A stretch of DNA of 64,000 nt from Acetobacter oryzifermentans (lineage in GTDB: Bacteria > Pseudomonadota > Alphaproteobacteria > Acetobacterales > Acetobacteraceae), in assembly GCF_001628715.1 (NCBI RefSeq), contig NZ_CP011120.1, forward strand, positions 2,139,501 to 2,203,500. The letters run 5' to 3'. A program made the position numbers and the translations under genes. Position 1 is the stretch's first letter; the number at the start of each line of letters is the position of its first letter. Below, piece by piece: positions 48,001 through 54,884 of the stretch. A model generated the notes under the pieces. The model made no database searches and was not told where the DNA came from. It worked only from the letters and a program-made list of their open reading frames with translations.

Positions 48001-49584
48001 CGGAGAAAGCACAGCCAGAGGCGTATCATCACCCATGGAGCCAATGGCTTCACTGGCGGTAGAGACCATTGGGTGCAGAATGGCTTCCAGTTCTTCCAGC
48101 GTGCTGCCCACAGCCAACTGGCGGCGGCGCAGTTCTTCGCCTTCGTAATAAACTGGCTCTGTCACATCCGAACGGACGATATGGCCAATTTTCTGGGTGC
48201 GTTTGATCCAGCTAGAAAAATCTTGCCGTGCAGCAAGCAGATCAAGCAGTTCGGTATTACCATACAGCTTGGCTTCCTGAAGATCGACACCAATCATCTC
48301 ACCCGGGCCAAGACGACCGCGGCTGACAATGGCGTTTTCAGGCACGCGCACCATGCCGGTTTCAGAACCGACAATCAGCAGATTATCGGTTGTTACCGTA
48401 TAACGCAGCGGGCGCAATCCTGAGCGATCCAGCCCAGCCACAACCCAACGGCCATCTGTGGCGCACAGTGCTGCGGGGCCGTCCCACGGTTCCATTACCG
48501 CGTTGCAATACGTGAACATATCACGGTGCGCGGGCTTCATGGAGGAATTACCGCCAACACTTGCCGGGATCATCAGCGCCTTGGCAAAAGGTGCATCACG
48601 CCCAGCAAAAGTCAGCAGTTCGTAAACGTTATCCAGCGTTGCGGTATCGGAGCCACCAGCCTGCACCAGCGGCTTGATATCTGCCATCCACGGATCAAGA
48701 TCTGGGTGAGAAAGCCGTGTTTCATGGCTTTTCATCCAGTTGATATTGCCGGAAATGGTGTTGATTTCACCATTATGCGCAAGGCGACGGAACGGCTGCG
48801 CCAGTTTCCATGTAGGGAAGGTGTTGGTGGAATAGCGCTGATGATAGATGGCAAAGCGGCTGACAAAGCGTTCATCCAGCAGATCTGGGTAAAACTCTGT
48901 CAGATGTTCTGCAAGGAACATGCCTTTATAAATAACAGACCGGCATGACAGCGAGCAGATATACAGATCAACCTGCGCGGCGATGGCGGCTTTTTCTATC
49001 CGGCGGCGGATCACATACAGATCACGCTCAAACTCTTCTTCCCCTTTATTGGGAAGATTACGGATAAGGATCTGCTCAATTTCCGGGCGCGTTGCGTTGG
49101 CTTTTTCACCAATACAGGAAGTATCAATCGGCACCTGACGCCAGCCATAAATGCCGTATCCAAACGCCAGAATCTGGGTTTCGATAATCTGGCGACACTG
49201 TTCCTGTGCTGCCAGATCGGTTTTGGGCAAAAACACCTGCCCCACCGCAATCCGGCTTTCATCTGGCCGATCCCCTGTGCTGGTAATGGCATCTGCAAAA
49301 AATTCCTGCGGAATTTCTACATGAATACCCGCACCATCGCCTGTCTTGCCATCGGCATCCACTGCGCCACGGTGCCAGATAGCTTTCAGAGCGGCGATGC
49401 CAGCTTCAACCACCTCACGCCGACGCTTGCCATCCAGTGCGGCCACAAGGCCCACACCACAGGAATCACGTTCATCAGCTGGATCATACAGCCCATCCAG
49501 CGCAGCCACGTTGGCATCCCACGCTTTCAGAAATTCCTCGCTACTTTCAGCGGAAACGGTGTTGGGAAACTGTTCCATATCCAT
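45028..49584 (-). CDS. gltB: Glutamate synthase [NADPH] large subunit
   Basis: GltB makes two glutamates from glutamine and 2-oxoglutarate with electrons from GltD. The 1518-residue precursor has an N-terminal propeptide; Cys42 of DSCGVGLVAA becomes the N-terminal nucleophile of the glutaminase domain. The FMN domain and the 3Fe-4S cluster cysteines (CIMVRQCHSNTCPVGVC) lie in the second half, and the GxGxG beta-helix domain near the end (SGAIAVVEGCGSNGCEYMTGG). The start is the ATG at 49582-49584, which overlaps the gltD stop (TAATG). With gltD it forms the main nitrogen-assimilation operon. Confidence 0.95.
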   Translation of the reverse strand: MDMEQFPNTVSAESSEEFLKAWDANVAALDGLYDPADERDSCGVGLVAALDGKRRREVVEAGIAALKAIWHRGAVDADGKTGDGAGIHVEIPQEFFADAITSTGDRPDESRIAVGQVFLPKTDLAAQEQCRQIIETQILAFGYGIYGWRQVPIDTSCIGEKANATRPEIEQILIRNLPNKGEEEFERDLYVIRRRIEKAAIAAQVDLYICSLSCRSVIYKGMFLAEHLTEFYPDLLDERFVSRFAIYHQRYSTNTFPTWKLAQPFRRLAHNGEINTISGNINWMKSHETRLSHPDLDPWMADIKPLVQAGGSDTATLDNVYELLTFAGRDAPFAKALMIPASVGGNSSMKPAHRDMFTYCNAVMEPWDGPAALCATDGRWVVAGLDRSGLRPLRYTVTTDNLLIVGSETGMVRVPENAIVSRGRLGPGEMIGVDLQEAKLYGNTELLDLLAARQDFSSWIKRTQKIGHIVRSDVTEPVYYEGEELRRRQLAVGSTLEELEAILHPMVSTASEAIGSMGDDTPLAVLSPRYRGLAHYFRQMFSQVTNPPIDSLRESRVMSLTTRLGNLGNILDQSPEQCDMLQLPSPVLTSGEYEGLRHFTGTSGCVIDCTFPANDGEAGLREAIARIRREAEEGVRGGCTHVFLTDEDQSAERASIPMILATGAVHTHLVRTSLRTFTSLNVRTATALDVHAIAVTIGVGATTVNPYLAQESIADRHRRGLFGQMSLRECMERYRKAVDKGLLKIMSKMGISIVASYRGGCNFEAVGLSRALTAEFFPGMPSRISGIGLSGIARNVLQLHESAWGATNTLTLPVGGLYKLRRSGEQHAFDGGLIHMLQTAVATGSFTIYQRYADAVHAQPPVALRDLLDFRDGRTPIPVEEVESITQLRKRLISPAISLGALSPEAHETLSIAMNRIGAKSDSGEGGEDPARAKPRPNGDNASSAIKQVASGRFGVTAQYLNDCRELEIKVAQGAKPGEGGQLPGFKVTELIAKLRHATPGVTLISPPPHHDIYSIEDLAQLIYDLKQINPEATVTVKLVARSGIGTIAAGVAKAKADAILISGHCGGTGASPLSSIKYAGLPWELGLAETHQVLMLNRLRHRVRLRADGGIKTGRDVVIAAMLGAEEFGIGTASLVAMGCIMVRQCHSNTCPVGVCSQDPKMRAKFEGTPEKVINLFSFIAEDVRNILASLGFRSLNEIIGRTDLLRQVSRGDDYLDDLDLNSLLSQADPGPFARYCTLDGRNEVPDTLDAQMIGDAKPLFDHGEKMQLHYNVQNTQRAIGTRISSLIVRQFGMKTLAPGHLTVRLRGSAGQSLGAFAVQGLKLEVLGDANDYVGKGLSGATITVRPSPSSTLVSNKNAIIGNTVLYGATAGELYAAGQAGERFAVRNSGAIAVVEGCGSNGCEYMTGGTVVVLDDVGDNFGAGFTGGMAFVLDKDNVFDSRVNPESLLWVRVTEPKWEQMLRSLVERHVEETGSAYASMLLHKWDEVLPHFWHIVPKDYARIIGFTVPEQQLEKTA

Positions 49585-51032
49585 TAACCCTGCTCCGCCT
49601 TGGCGGTAGCCGTTACATTTTCCTGAATCCATGTGTGCATGCAGGCGGCTGCATCGCGCCCATCACGAATGGCCCACACAACCAAACTGGCCCCACGCAC
49701 AATGTCCCCTGCGGCAAACACGCCCGGCAGGGATGTCATGAAATCTTTCTGACCAACCTTGAGCGTACCCCAACGGGATACAGCCAGATCCTTCTGCCCC
49801 CAAAGCTGAGGCAGAGGTTCTGGGTCAAACCCAAGAGCCTTGATAACCAGATCAGCATCCAGCGTGAAAGAAGAGCCTTCCAGTGGCTCAACTGACTGAC
49901 GGCCCGTGGCATCTGGCAAGCCCAGCTTCATCCGCACAGCCCGCACGCCAGAAACATGGCCTTCACCCAAAAAGGCTTCAGGGGCTGCCAGCCATTCAAA
50001 CTGCACACCTTCCTCTTCCGCATTTTTTACTTCGCGGGCAGAACCGGGCATGTTGGCTTTATCACGCCGGTACAGGCATTTCACGGATTTTGCACCTTGG
50101 CGAATAGCCGTGCGCACGCAGTCCATTGCGGTATCACCACCACCCAGAACCACTACGTTTTTACCTGCGGCATCCAATGCCTGCGCTTCCGGCGGCAAGG
50201 TATCCCCCAAGGAACGCCGGTTAGAAGCCGTAAGGTAATCCAGCGCCTTTTCAATACCCGCCAGCCCAACGCCGGGGCCTCCGATTTCACGCGATTTGTA
50301 AACGCCTGTTGCAATCAGAATGGCATCATGGCGGTTACGCAAATCTGTAAAAGACAGTTCGCCTTCACCATCCCCAATGCCTTGGCCGAGGTGGAAAACA
50401 ACACCACCTTCTTCCAGCAGCTTATGACGGCGGGCCACAATGTGTTTTTCCAACTTAAAGCCGGGAATACCGTAAACCAGCAGACCGCCTACCCGATCAT
50501 ACCGATCATACACATGTACTTTATAACCTTGCGCGCGCAGTTGATCTGCCGCAGCCAAACCAGCCGGGCCAGCACCAATAATAGCAACGGACTGGCTGCG
50601 CTCCAGTACCGGGTTAACAGGTTTAACCCAGCCTTTTTCAAATGCTGTATCGGTAATGTAGCGTTCCACGGCGCCAATGGTCACGCTTTCGAAACCCGGT
50701 TCGATCACGCAGTTACCTTCACACAGCCGATCCTGCGGGCAAATACGACCGCAAATTTCCGGGAAGGTATTGGTAGCGGAGGAAACACCATAGGCTTCTT
50801 CCAGCCGCCCCTGTGCTGTGAGCATCAGCCAATCAGGGATATTGTTGCCGAGCGGGCAATGAACTGAACAGAAAGGCACACCGCACTGCGAGCACCGACT
50901 GGCCTGCTCGGTTGCTTCTGGTGTTGCGAAGTCCTCATAAATTTCATCAAAATCTGCCCGCCGCGCCGTAGCCGTGCGCTTGTCTGGCTGCTTTTGCGGC
51001 ACAGAGACAAATTTAAGCATCTTGGTCGTCAT
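49584..51032 (-). CDS. gltD: Glutamate synthase [NADPH] small subunit
   Basis: GltD oxidises NADPH and passes electrons to GltB. The 482-residue protein starts with a 4Fe-4S domain (CSQCGVPFCSVHCPLGNNIPDW, then CPQDRLCEGNCVIE), followed by the FAD-binding domain (AIIGAGPAGLAAADQLRAQGYKVHVYDR) and the NADPH domain (VVVLGGGDTAMDCVRTAIRQGAKSVKCLYRRDKANMPGS), ending in the FAD-contact motif GVFAAGDIVRGASLVVWAIRDGRDAA. The ATG at 51032 starts MTTKMLKFVSVPQK, the family start. It is the first gene of gltDB here, an order seen in alphaproteobacteria. Confidence 0.95.
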   Translation of the reverse strand: MTTKMLKFVSVPQKQPDKRTATARRADFDEIYEDFATPEATEQASRCSQCGVPFCSVHCPLGNNIPDWLMLTAQGRLEEAYGVSSATNTFPEICGRICPQDRLCEGNCVIEPGFESVTIGAVERYITDTAFEKGWVKPVNPVLERSQSVAIIGAGPAGLAAADQLRAQGYKVHVYDRYDRVGGLLVYGIPGFKLEKHIVARRHKLLEEGGVVFHLGQGIGDGEGELSFTDLRNRHDAILIATGVYKSREIGGPGVGLAGIEKALDYLTASNRRSLGDTLPPEAQALDAAGKNVVVLGGGDTAMDCVRTAIRQGAKSVKCLYRRDKANMPGSAREVKNAEEEGVQFEWLAAPEAFLGEGHVSGVRAVRMKLGLPDATGRQSVEPLEGSSFTLDADLVIKALGFDPEPLPQLWGQKDLAVSRWGTLKVGQKDFMTSLPGVFAAGDIVRGASLVVWAIRDGRDAAACMHTWIQENVTATAKAEQG

Positions 51033-51184
51033 GTGGCATCCCCGGAGAAAGGGCGCGCCAGACAGACTCCGCCCCTAAACTTTGCTGGAGCTAAGGTGCT
51101 TGTTCTCCGTAAATATAAAAAGACAGCAATGCTTACCTTTTTATATTTTTCCTCATAACAAAACAAAAATCCATCTAATTGGTC

Positions 51185-51218
51185 GGATAAAAAGGTATAT
51201 TTTCGGTCCTTTTTATCC
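51185..51218 (-). terminator. intrinsic terminator after the NDUFA9-like gene
   Basis: GGATAAAAAGG and CCTTTTTATCC form a perfect 11-bp stem around a 12-base loop, nine bases past the stop. There is no separate long T run, but the stem itself is rich in A and T. Confidence 0.6.
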
Positions 51219-51226
51219 CCAACCCG

Positions 51227-52180
51227 TTATACAGAAAAGGATATATCTTTTTGAGCCTCACCCACCCTAAACCGCGCCAAATAAGACGGCACAATAGCCG
51301 CAACGCTTTGCGGCACGATATTCAACGCTTCAAAACCGGATTTCCCTGCGGGCACAACATTGTCGGTTGCCAACATCCGCAATTGATCCTGCGTCAGAAA
51401 ATGCCCCGGCAGCCGCTCCAAAACCATAGCCTGCAACTTTGCCAGCACTGATGGCACAATAAAAACAGGCTTATGGCGCTGCGTTACGCGCAATACAAAC
51501 CGCGCAATATCCAGCATGGTCATTTCCTGCGGGCCACCCAACAAAAGTTCTTTCCCCGCAAACGCAGAAGACTGCGCCGCCACAAATACTGCTTGCGCCA
51601 CATCTCCCACATAAACAGGTTGCAAGCGCGAATGAGCACCATAAACCGGCAAACACGGCAAATACCGCGCAAGACCTGCAAACATGTTAAAGAAATGATC
51701 CTCCGGCCCAAAAATAACAGAAGGCCGTATAATCACAGCATCTGGCCGACATTGGCGCACAACCTTTTCACCCGCAGCCCGACTTCTACCATAAGCCGAA
51801 AGAGCCGTTTCTGAAGCACCAAGCGCCGACATTTGCACAAATACAGGCACATCTGTTTCTGCCGCTATACGCGCCACACGCCCTGCGCCCTCTACATTAA
51901 CGGCTTGCAGTGTTTGCTGCTTGACGGAAGATAAGACAGCCACAAGGTTGATCACCACATCCGCCCCCTGCACCGCACAGGCCACAGAAGCATCATCCAG
52001 AACAGATGCATAAAAAGGCGCAATCTGTCCGACACGCCCTAACGTGCGTAAACGCGCAGTTAAATCTGGCCGCCGGCTGGCAACGCGCACCTCGTACCCG
52101 GCCCGTGCCAGATTTTGCACCACATAACGCCCTACAAATCCGCCACCACCCAATACGGTTGCAATTTTACGCGCACCCAT
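51227..52180 (-). CDS. NAD(P)-binding SDR-type protein, complex I NDUFA9-like family
   Basis: A 317-residue extended short-chain dehydrogenase. The N-terminal dinucleotide motif is TVLGGGGFVGRYVVQNLARAGYEVRVASRRPD. The core has GADVVINLVAVLSSVKQQTLQAVNVEGAGRVARIAAETDVPVFVQMSALGASETALSAYGRSRAAGEKVVRQ, in which the Tyr of YGRSRAAGE takes the usual catalytic place but the following Lys is Arg-Ala. This fits atypical SDRs such as the NDUFA9-like family, structural NADPH binders associated with respiratory complex I or quinone synthesis. The enzymatic role is not proven. The ATG at 52180 starts the fold. It is transcribed alone, with a terminator after it. Confidence 0.85.
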   Translation of the reverse strand: MGARKIATVLGGGGFVGRYVVQNLARAGYEVRVASRRPDLTARLRTLGRVGQIAPFYASVLDDASVACAVQGADVVINLVAVLSSVKQQTLQAVNVEGAGRVARIAAETDVPVFVQMSALGASETALSAYGRSRAAGEKVVRQCRPDAVIIRPSVIFGPEDHFFNMFAGLARYLPCLPVYGAHSRLQPVYVGDVAQAVFVAAQSSAFAGKELLLGGPQEMTMLDIARFVLRVTQRHKPVFIVPSVLAKLQAMVLERLPGHFLTQDQLRMLATDNVVPAGKSGFEALNIVPQSVAAIVPSYLARFRVGEAQKDISFSV

Positions 52181-52361
52181 AAGTCACCCTCATCTTCCAC
52201 GTTTATCCAGTGTTTTGTGCACTGTGTGCCATTCCCTCCGCCCACGCCAGACAGGCAAATGACACAAATCTGTCAGAAAAATCATTTTCCCTGTTGACGC
52301 TCCCATCACAGAGGGGTAAACGGCTCTTCACCAGCCGGGGACACTCCTGGTTGCCATTTGA

Positions 52362-52448
52362 GCCCAGATGGCGGAATTGGTAGACGCGCAGGTTTCAGGT
52401 ACCTGTGGCCGCAAGGTCGTGGAAGTTCGAGTCTTCTTCTGGGCACCA
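52362..52448 (+). tRNA. tRNA-Leu (CAG)
   Basis: The 87-base sequence folds as a class II tRNA: acceptor GCCCAGA with TCTGGGC, D arm GCGGAATTGGTAGACGC, anticodon stem CAGGT/ACCTG with loop TTCAGGT (CAG), a long variable arm (TGGCCGCAAGGTCGTG), T arm GTTCGAGTC, discriminator A and encoded CCA. It reads leucine codon CUG. Confidence 0.97.
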
Positions 52449-52478
52449 AATATCATATATAGTTTATATGATATTTTT
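52448..52478 (+). terminator. terminator after tRNA-Leu
   Basis: AAATATCATATA and TATATGATATTT form a perfect 12-bp stem with a five-base loop, ending in a T run. The first A is the last base of the tRNA's CCA. Confidence 0.75.
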
Positions 52479-52590
52479 CTTCTCCCTAAATGGTAAATAT
52501 CAAAGAGTTGAGTATTCAATTCAGCCTTCGGGCTGTTTATGACACTTCTTTATTCTTTTCACTTACGCGCCATTAGGCAGAGCACAACAC

Positions 52591-53529
52591 ATGAAACTTA
52601 GCCCGCCCACTAAGGGCCTGCTGCTGTCTTTATTGGGGTTTGCAGCTTTCTCTATAAGTGATGCTTTTTCTAAACTGCTTACTGGCAGGCTCAATCCGTT
52701 TGAGGTTGCCTTTTCTGGTGGTGTTTTTGGGCTGCTATTGGTTCCGTTTGTTAAATCGCGCGGGCAATCATGGCTGAACATTCTGCCCATTCAAAAACCG
52801 GGCATGTGGTGGATTCGGGCTGTCGCAACATTTATTGCCACAGCCGCCAGCGTAGAATCCTTCATGCTTCTGTCCATGCCAGAAGCGCTCTCGCTAATGT
52901 TCCTTATGCCCTTTATTGCCACCATTCTTTCTGTTGTCGCACTTAAGGAAAAAGTATCCCTTTGGGGATGGGTTGCTGTGGCTATCGGGTTTGCAGGCGT
53001 TCTGGTTGTGCTGCGCCCCGGCGTGCGGCCACTTCATTTTGGCCATGCCTGTGCATTAGCCGCTGCCATTGCCAGCGCTGTAAACGTTATTGCTTACCGT
53101 GTAGCTGGCACAGGCACCACAAAACTGGGGGTTCTTGGCTCTAGCCTAGCCGGGCCTCTGCTTGGGGATGGCCTTTTGGCCCTTCCCAACTTTACGTGGC
53201 CACATACAGTTACGGATTGGAGCTTTTTGTTTGGTTACGGATTTCTGGCGGCTCTAGGCCAACTACTTATTATGTTGGCGGCCACCCTTACCCCCGCCAG
53301 CCGCGTGGCATTGCCACAATACACCCAAATGGTTTGGGCTGTACTGTTTAGCTATTTGCTGTTCCATGAACCGCTAGATAAATGGACCATTATTGGCGTA
53401 ACAATTGTTACCTTATCTGGCATGCTGGATTGGTTCCGCAAGCATCTACTCGCACTCAAACAGCGGCGCCTTGCACGCAAGCAGGCGCGCCTTCAGCCCG
53501 CAAGCCCCACTCCGGCTGATGCAAAGTAA
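52591..53529 (+). CDS. EamA/DMT-family permease
   Basis: The 312-residue membrane protein has ten hydrophobic segments arranged in two EamA halves, about residues 7-140 and 150-285: GLLLSLLGFAAFSISDAFSKLLTGRLNPFEVAFSGGVFGLLLV opens the first, and CALAAAIASAVNVIAYRVAGT the second, each ending in a segment like LKEKVSLWGWVAVAIGFAGVLVVL or FHEPLDKWTIIGVTIVTLSGML. The tail is basic and Pro/Ala-rich. Such permeases export amino acids, purines or other metabolites; no substrate can be assigned. The 3' end overlaps the convergent amidase gene by 37 bases. Confidence 0.88.
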   Translation: MKLSPPTKGLLLSLLGFAAFSISDAFSKLLTGRLNPFEVAFSGGVFGLLLVPFVKSRGQSWLNILPIQKPGMWWIRAVATFIATAASVESFMLLSMPEALSLMFLMPFIATILSVVALKEKVSLWGWVAVAIGFAGVLVVLRPGVRPLHFGHACALAAAIASAVNVIAYRVAGTGTTKLGVLGSSLAGPLLGDGLLALPNFTWPHTVTDWSFLFGYGFLAALGQLLIMLAATLTPASRVALPQYTQMVWAVLFSYLLFHEPLDKWTIIGVTIVTLSGMLDWFRKHLLALKQRRLARKQARLQPASPTPADAK

Positions 53530-54392
53530 CGATTAACGGCGTCTCGCATGGCCCCGGCCACCATGGCTCGGTGGCCTGCCTGACGCAACGCAGCCTCATC
53601 CATTCGATTAGACATAAAGCCCATTTCAACCAGAACCGAGGGAATTTGGGCAGATTTCAACACCGCAAAAGCGGCATGCCTGCGCGGATGCGGCAGCAAC
53701 AGCACCCGAGAATTAAAGGCCGACACCACAGCCTGCGCCATATGGGCTGAGCCTTTGCGGGTTTCTTCTGTTACCAAACTAGCAAGAATCTGCTGCACCT
53801 CTGGTGATGCACTATGCACCATCGGGCCGCCATATCTGTCTGCACTGTTTTCGGTTTTGGCCAGATCTGCGGTCTGGCTATCTGATGCGCCATGCGAATG
53901 GGTGTAAACACTGGCCCCACGCACCTGCGGACTATGCAAAGCATCTGCATGCATGGAAATAAAAAGCGATGCTCCGTGCTGCTGCGCCAGTTCCACCCTA
54001 CCATCCAGCGGTACAAAATGGTCTCCAGCACGTGTCATGGCTACGCGGTAACGTCCCGTTGCCAACAATTGCCGCCTTAGCTCCTGCGCGGCAGCTTCCG
54101 CTACATGTTTTTCATACGTACCAGTGTACCCAATGGCCCCAGGATCTTTGCCTCCATGCCCTGGGTCTAGCATAATAAGCGGGGCTGCGGGCCGTGCCTT
54201 ACCAACAAGAGCCGGAGCTGCCAGTTTATGCCCTGTTGCCTGCTTATTTGCGGCCCAAACATCTGCTGGCGTAGCGGCAGCAACCAGTCCGCCACCGCCT
54301 AAATACAGCAGCCCGGAACGGCGTGTAACACCCTTCTGTACCGTTGCAGAAGCAACGATTTTGCCGCGCATCTTGCCTGCCTGAAAAGCCAT
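53493..54392 (-). CDS. N-acetylmuramoyl-L-alanine amidase (Amidase_3)
   Basis: This enzyme cuts the bond between muramic acid and the stem peptide of peptidoglycan, usually at division sites. About 299 residues. A twin-arginine-type signal (TRRSGLLYLGGGGLVAAATPADVWA, arginines 24-25) leads to the catalytic domain: MLDPGHGGKDPGAIG (His), TYEKHVAEAAAQEL (Glu), FISMHADALHS (His), and VLVEMGFMSNRMDE (catalytic Glu). No AMIN domain is present. The start ATG at 54392 has an AGGAG seven bases upstream; a frame to 54410 would include that site. It overlaps the permease gene by 37 bases at the 3' end. Confidence 0.9.
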   Translation of the reverse strand: MAFQAGKMRGKIVASATVQKGVTRRSGLLYLGGGGLVAAATPADVWAANKQATGHKLAAPALVGKARPAAPLIMLDPGHGGKDPGAIGYTGTYEKHVAEAAAQELRRQLLATGRYRVAMTRAGDHFVPLDGRVELAQQHGASLFISMHADALHSPQVRGASVYTHSHGASDSQTADLAKTENSADRYGGPMVHSASPEVQQILASLVTEETRKGSAHMAQAVVSAFNSRVLLLPHPRRHAAFAVLKSAQIPSVLVEMGFMSNRMDEAALRQAGHRAMVAGAMRDAVNRYFASAGVGLAG

Positions 54393-54884
54393 TAAAGTGC
54401 TCCTGTTCACTTTACGCTAAAGTGTGCACTCAAAATGACAGAAAAAAGATGTATCGGCACCCTAAAACAGCGTTTGTTACGAATGGCTTGCGATTTATGG
54501 TTATTTGAGCCATGTTCGCACAGTATGGCACAAGGGTAGAAATGCCCGTCATGCGCTTTATTCCGCTCCGTCCATGCCGTGAACGGGGGCCGCCGGTTAC
54601 ATCAACACCGCGCCCGCACGCATAAAGATCAGGGGCAGAAACACTGACTGAAGGATACATGACCATCGCCCGCCCCATCCCTTTGCTGAAAACAGCCAGA
54701 CCACAGGCCGTACCGTGCCTGAAGGATGCTGATACAGGGGCAGCTATGGAAACTTTGTACGCCTTCCAATTTTTATCGCACGCCTGTTTATATCCGCCGG
54801 AAGAGCCCCTGCTCCGTCGTGCCATGCCATTTACACGGCAGCACCACACAGGCTGGCCACCGGCGCACCGGAGTTTTTCTTTTT
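54393..54884. other. gene-free interval with the likely rne promoter and leader
   Basis: About 490 bases between the divergent amidase and rne genes. I see no protein gene or tRNA. RNase E mRNAs commonly have long, autoregulated leaders, so this stretch probably contains one, but I could not assign a -35/-10 pair or a defined RNA structure. Confidence 0.5.
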
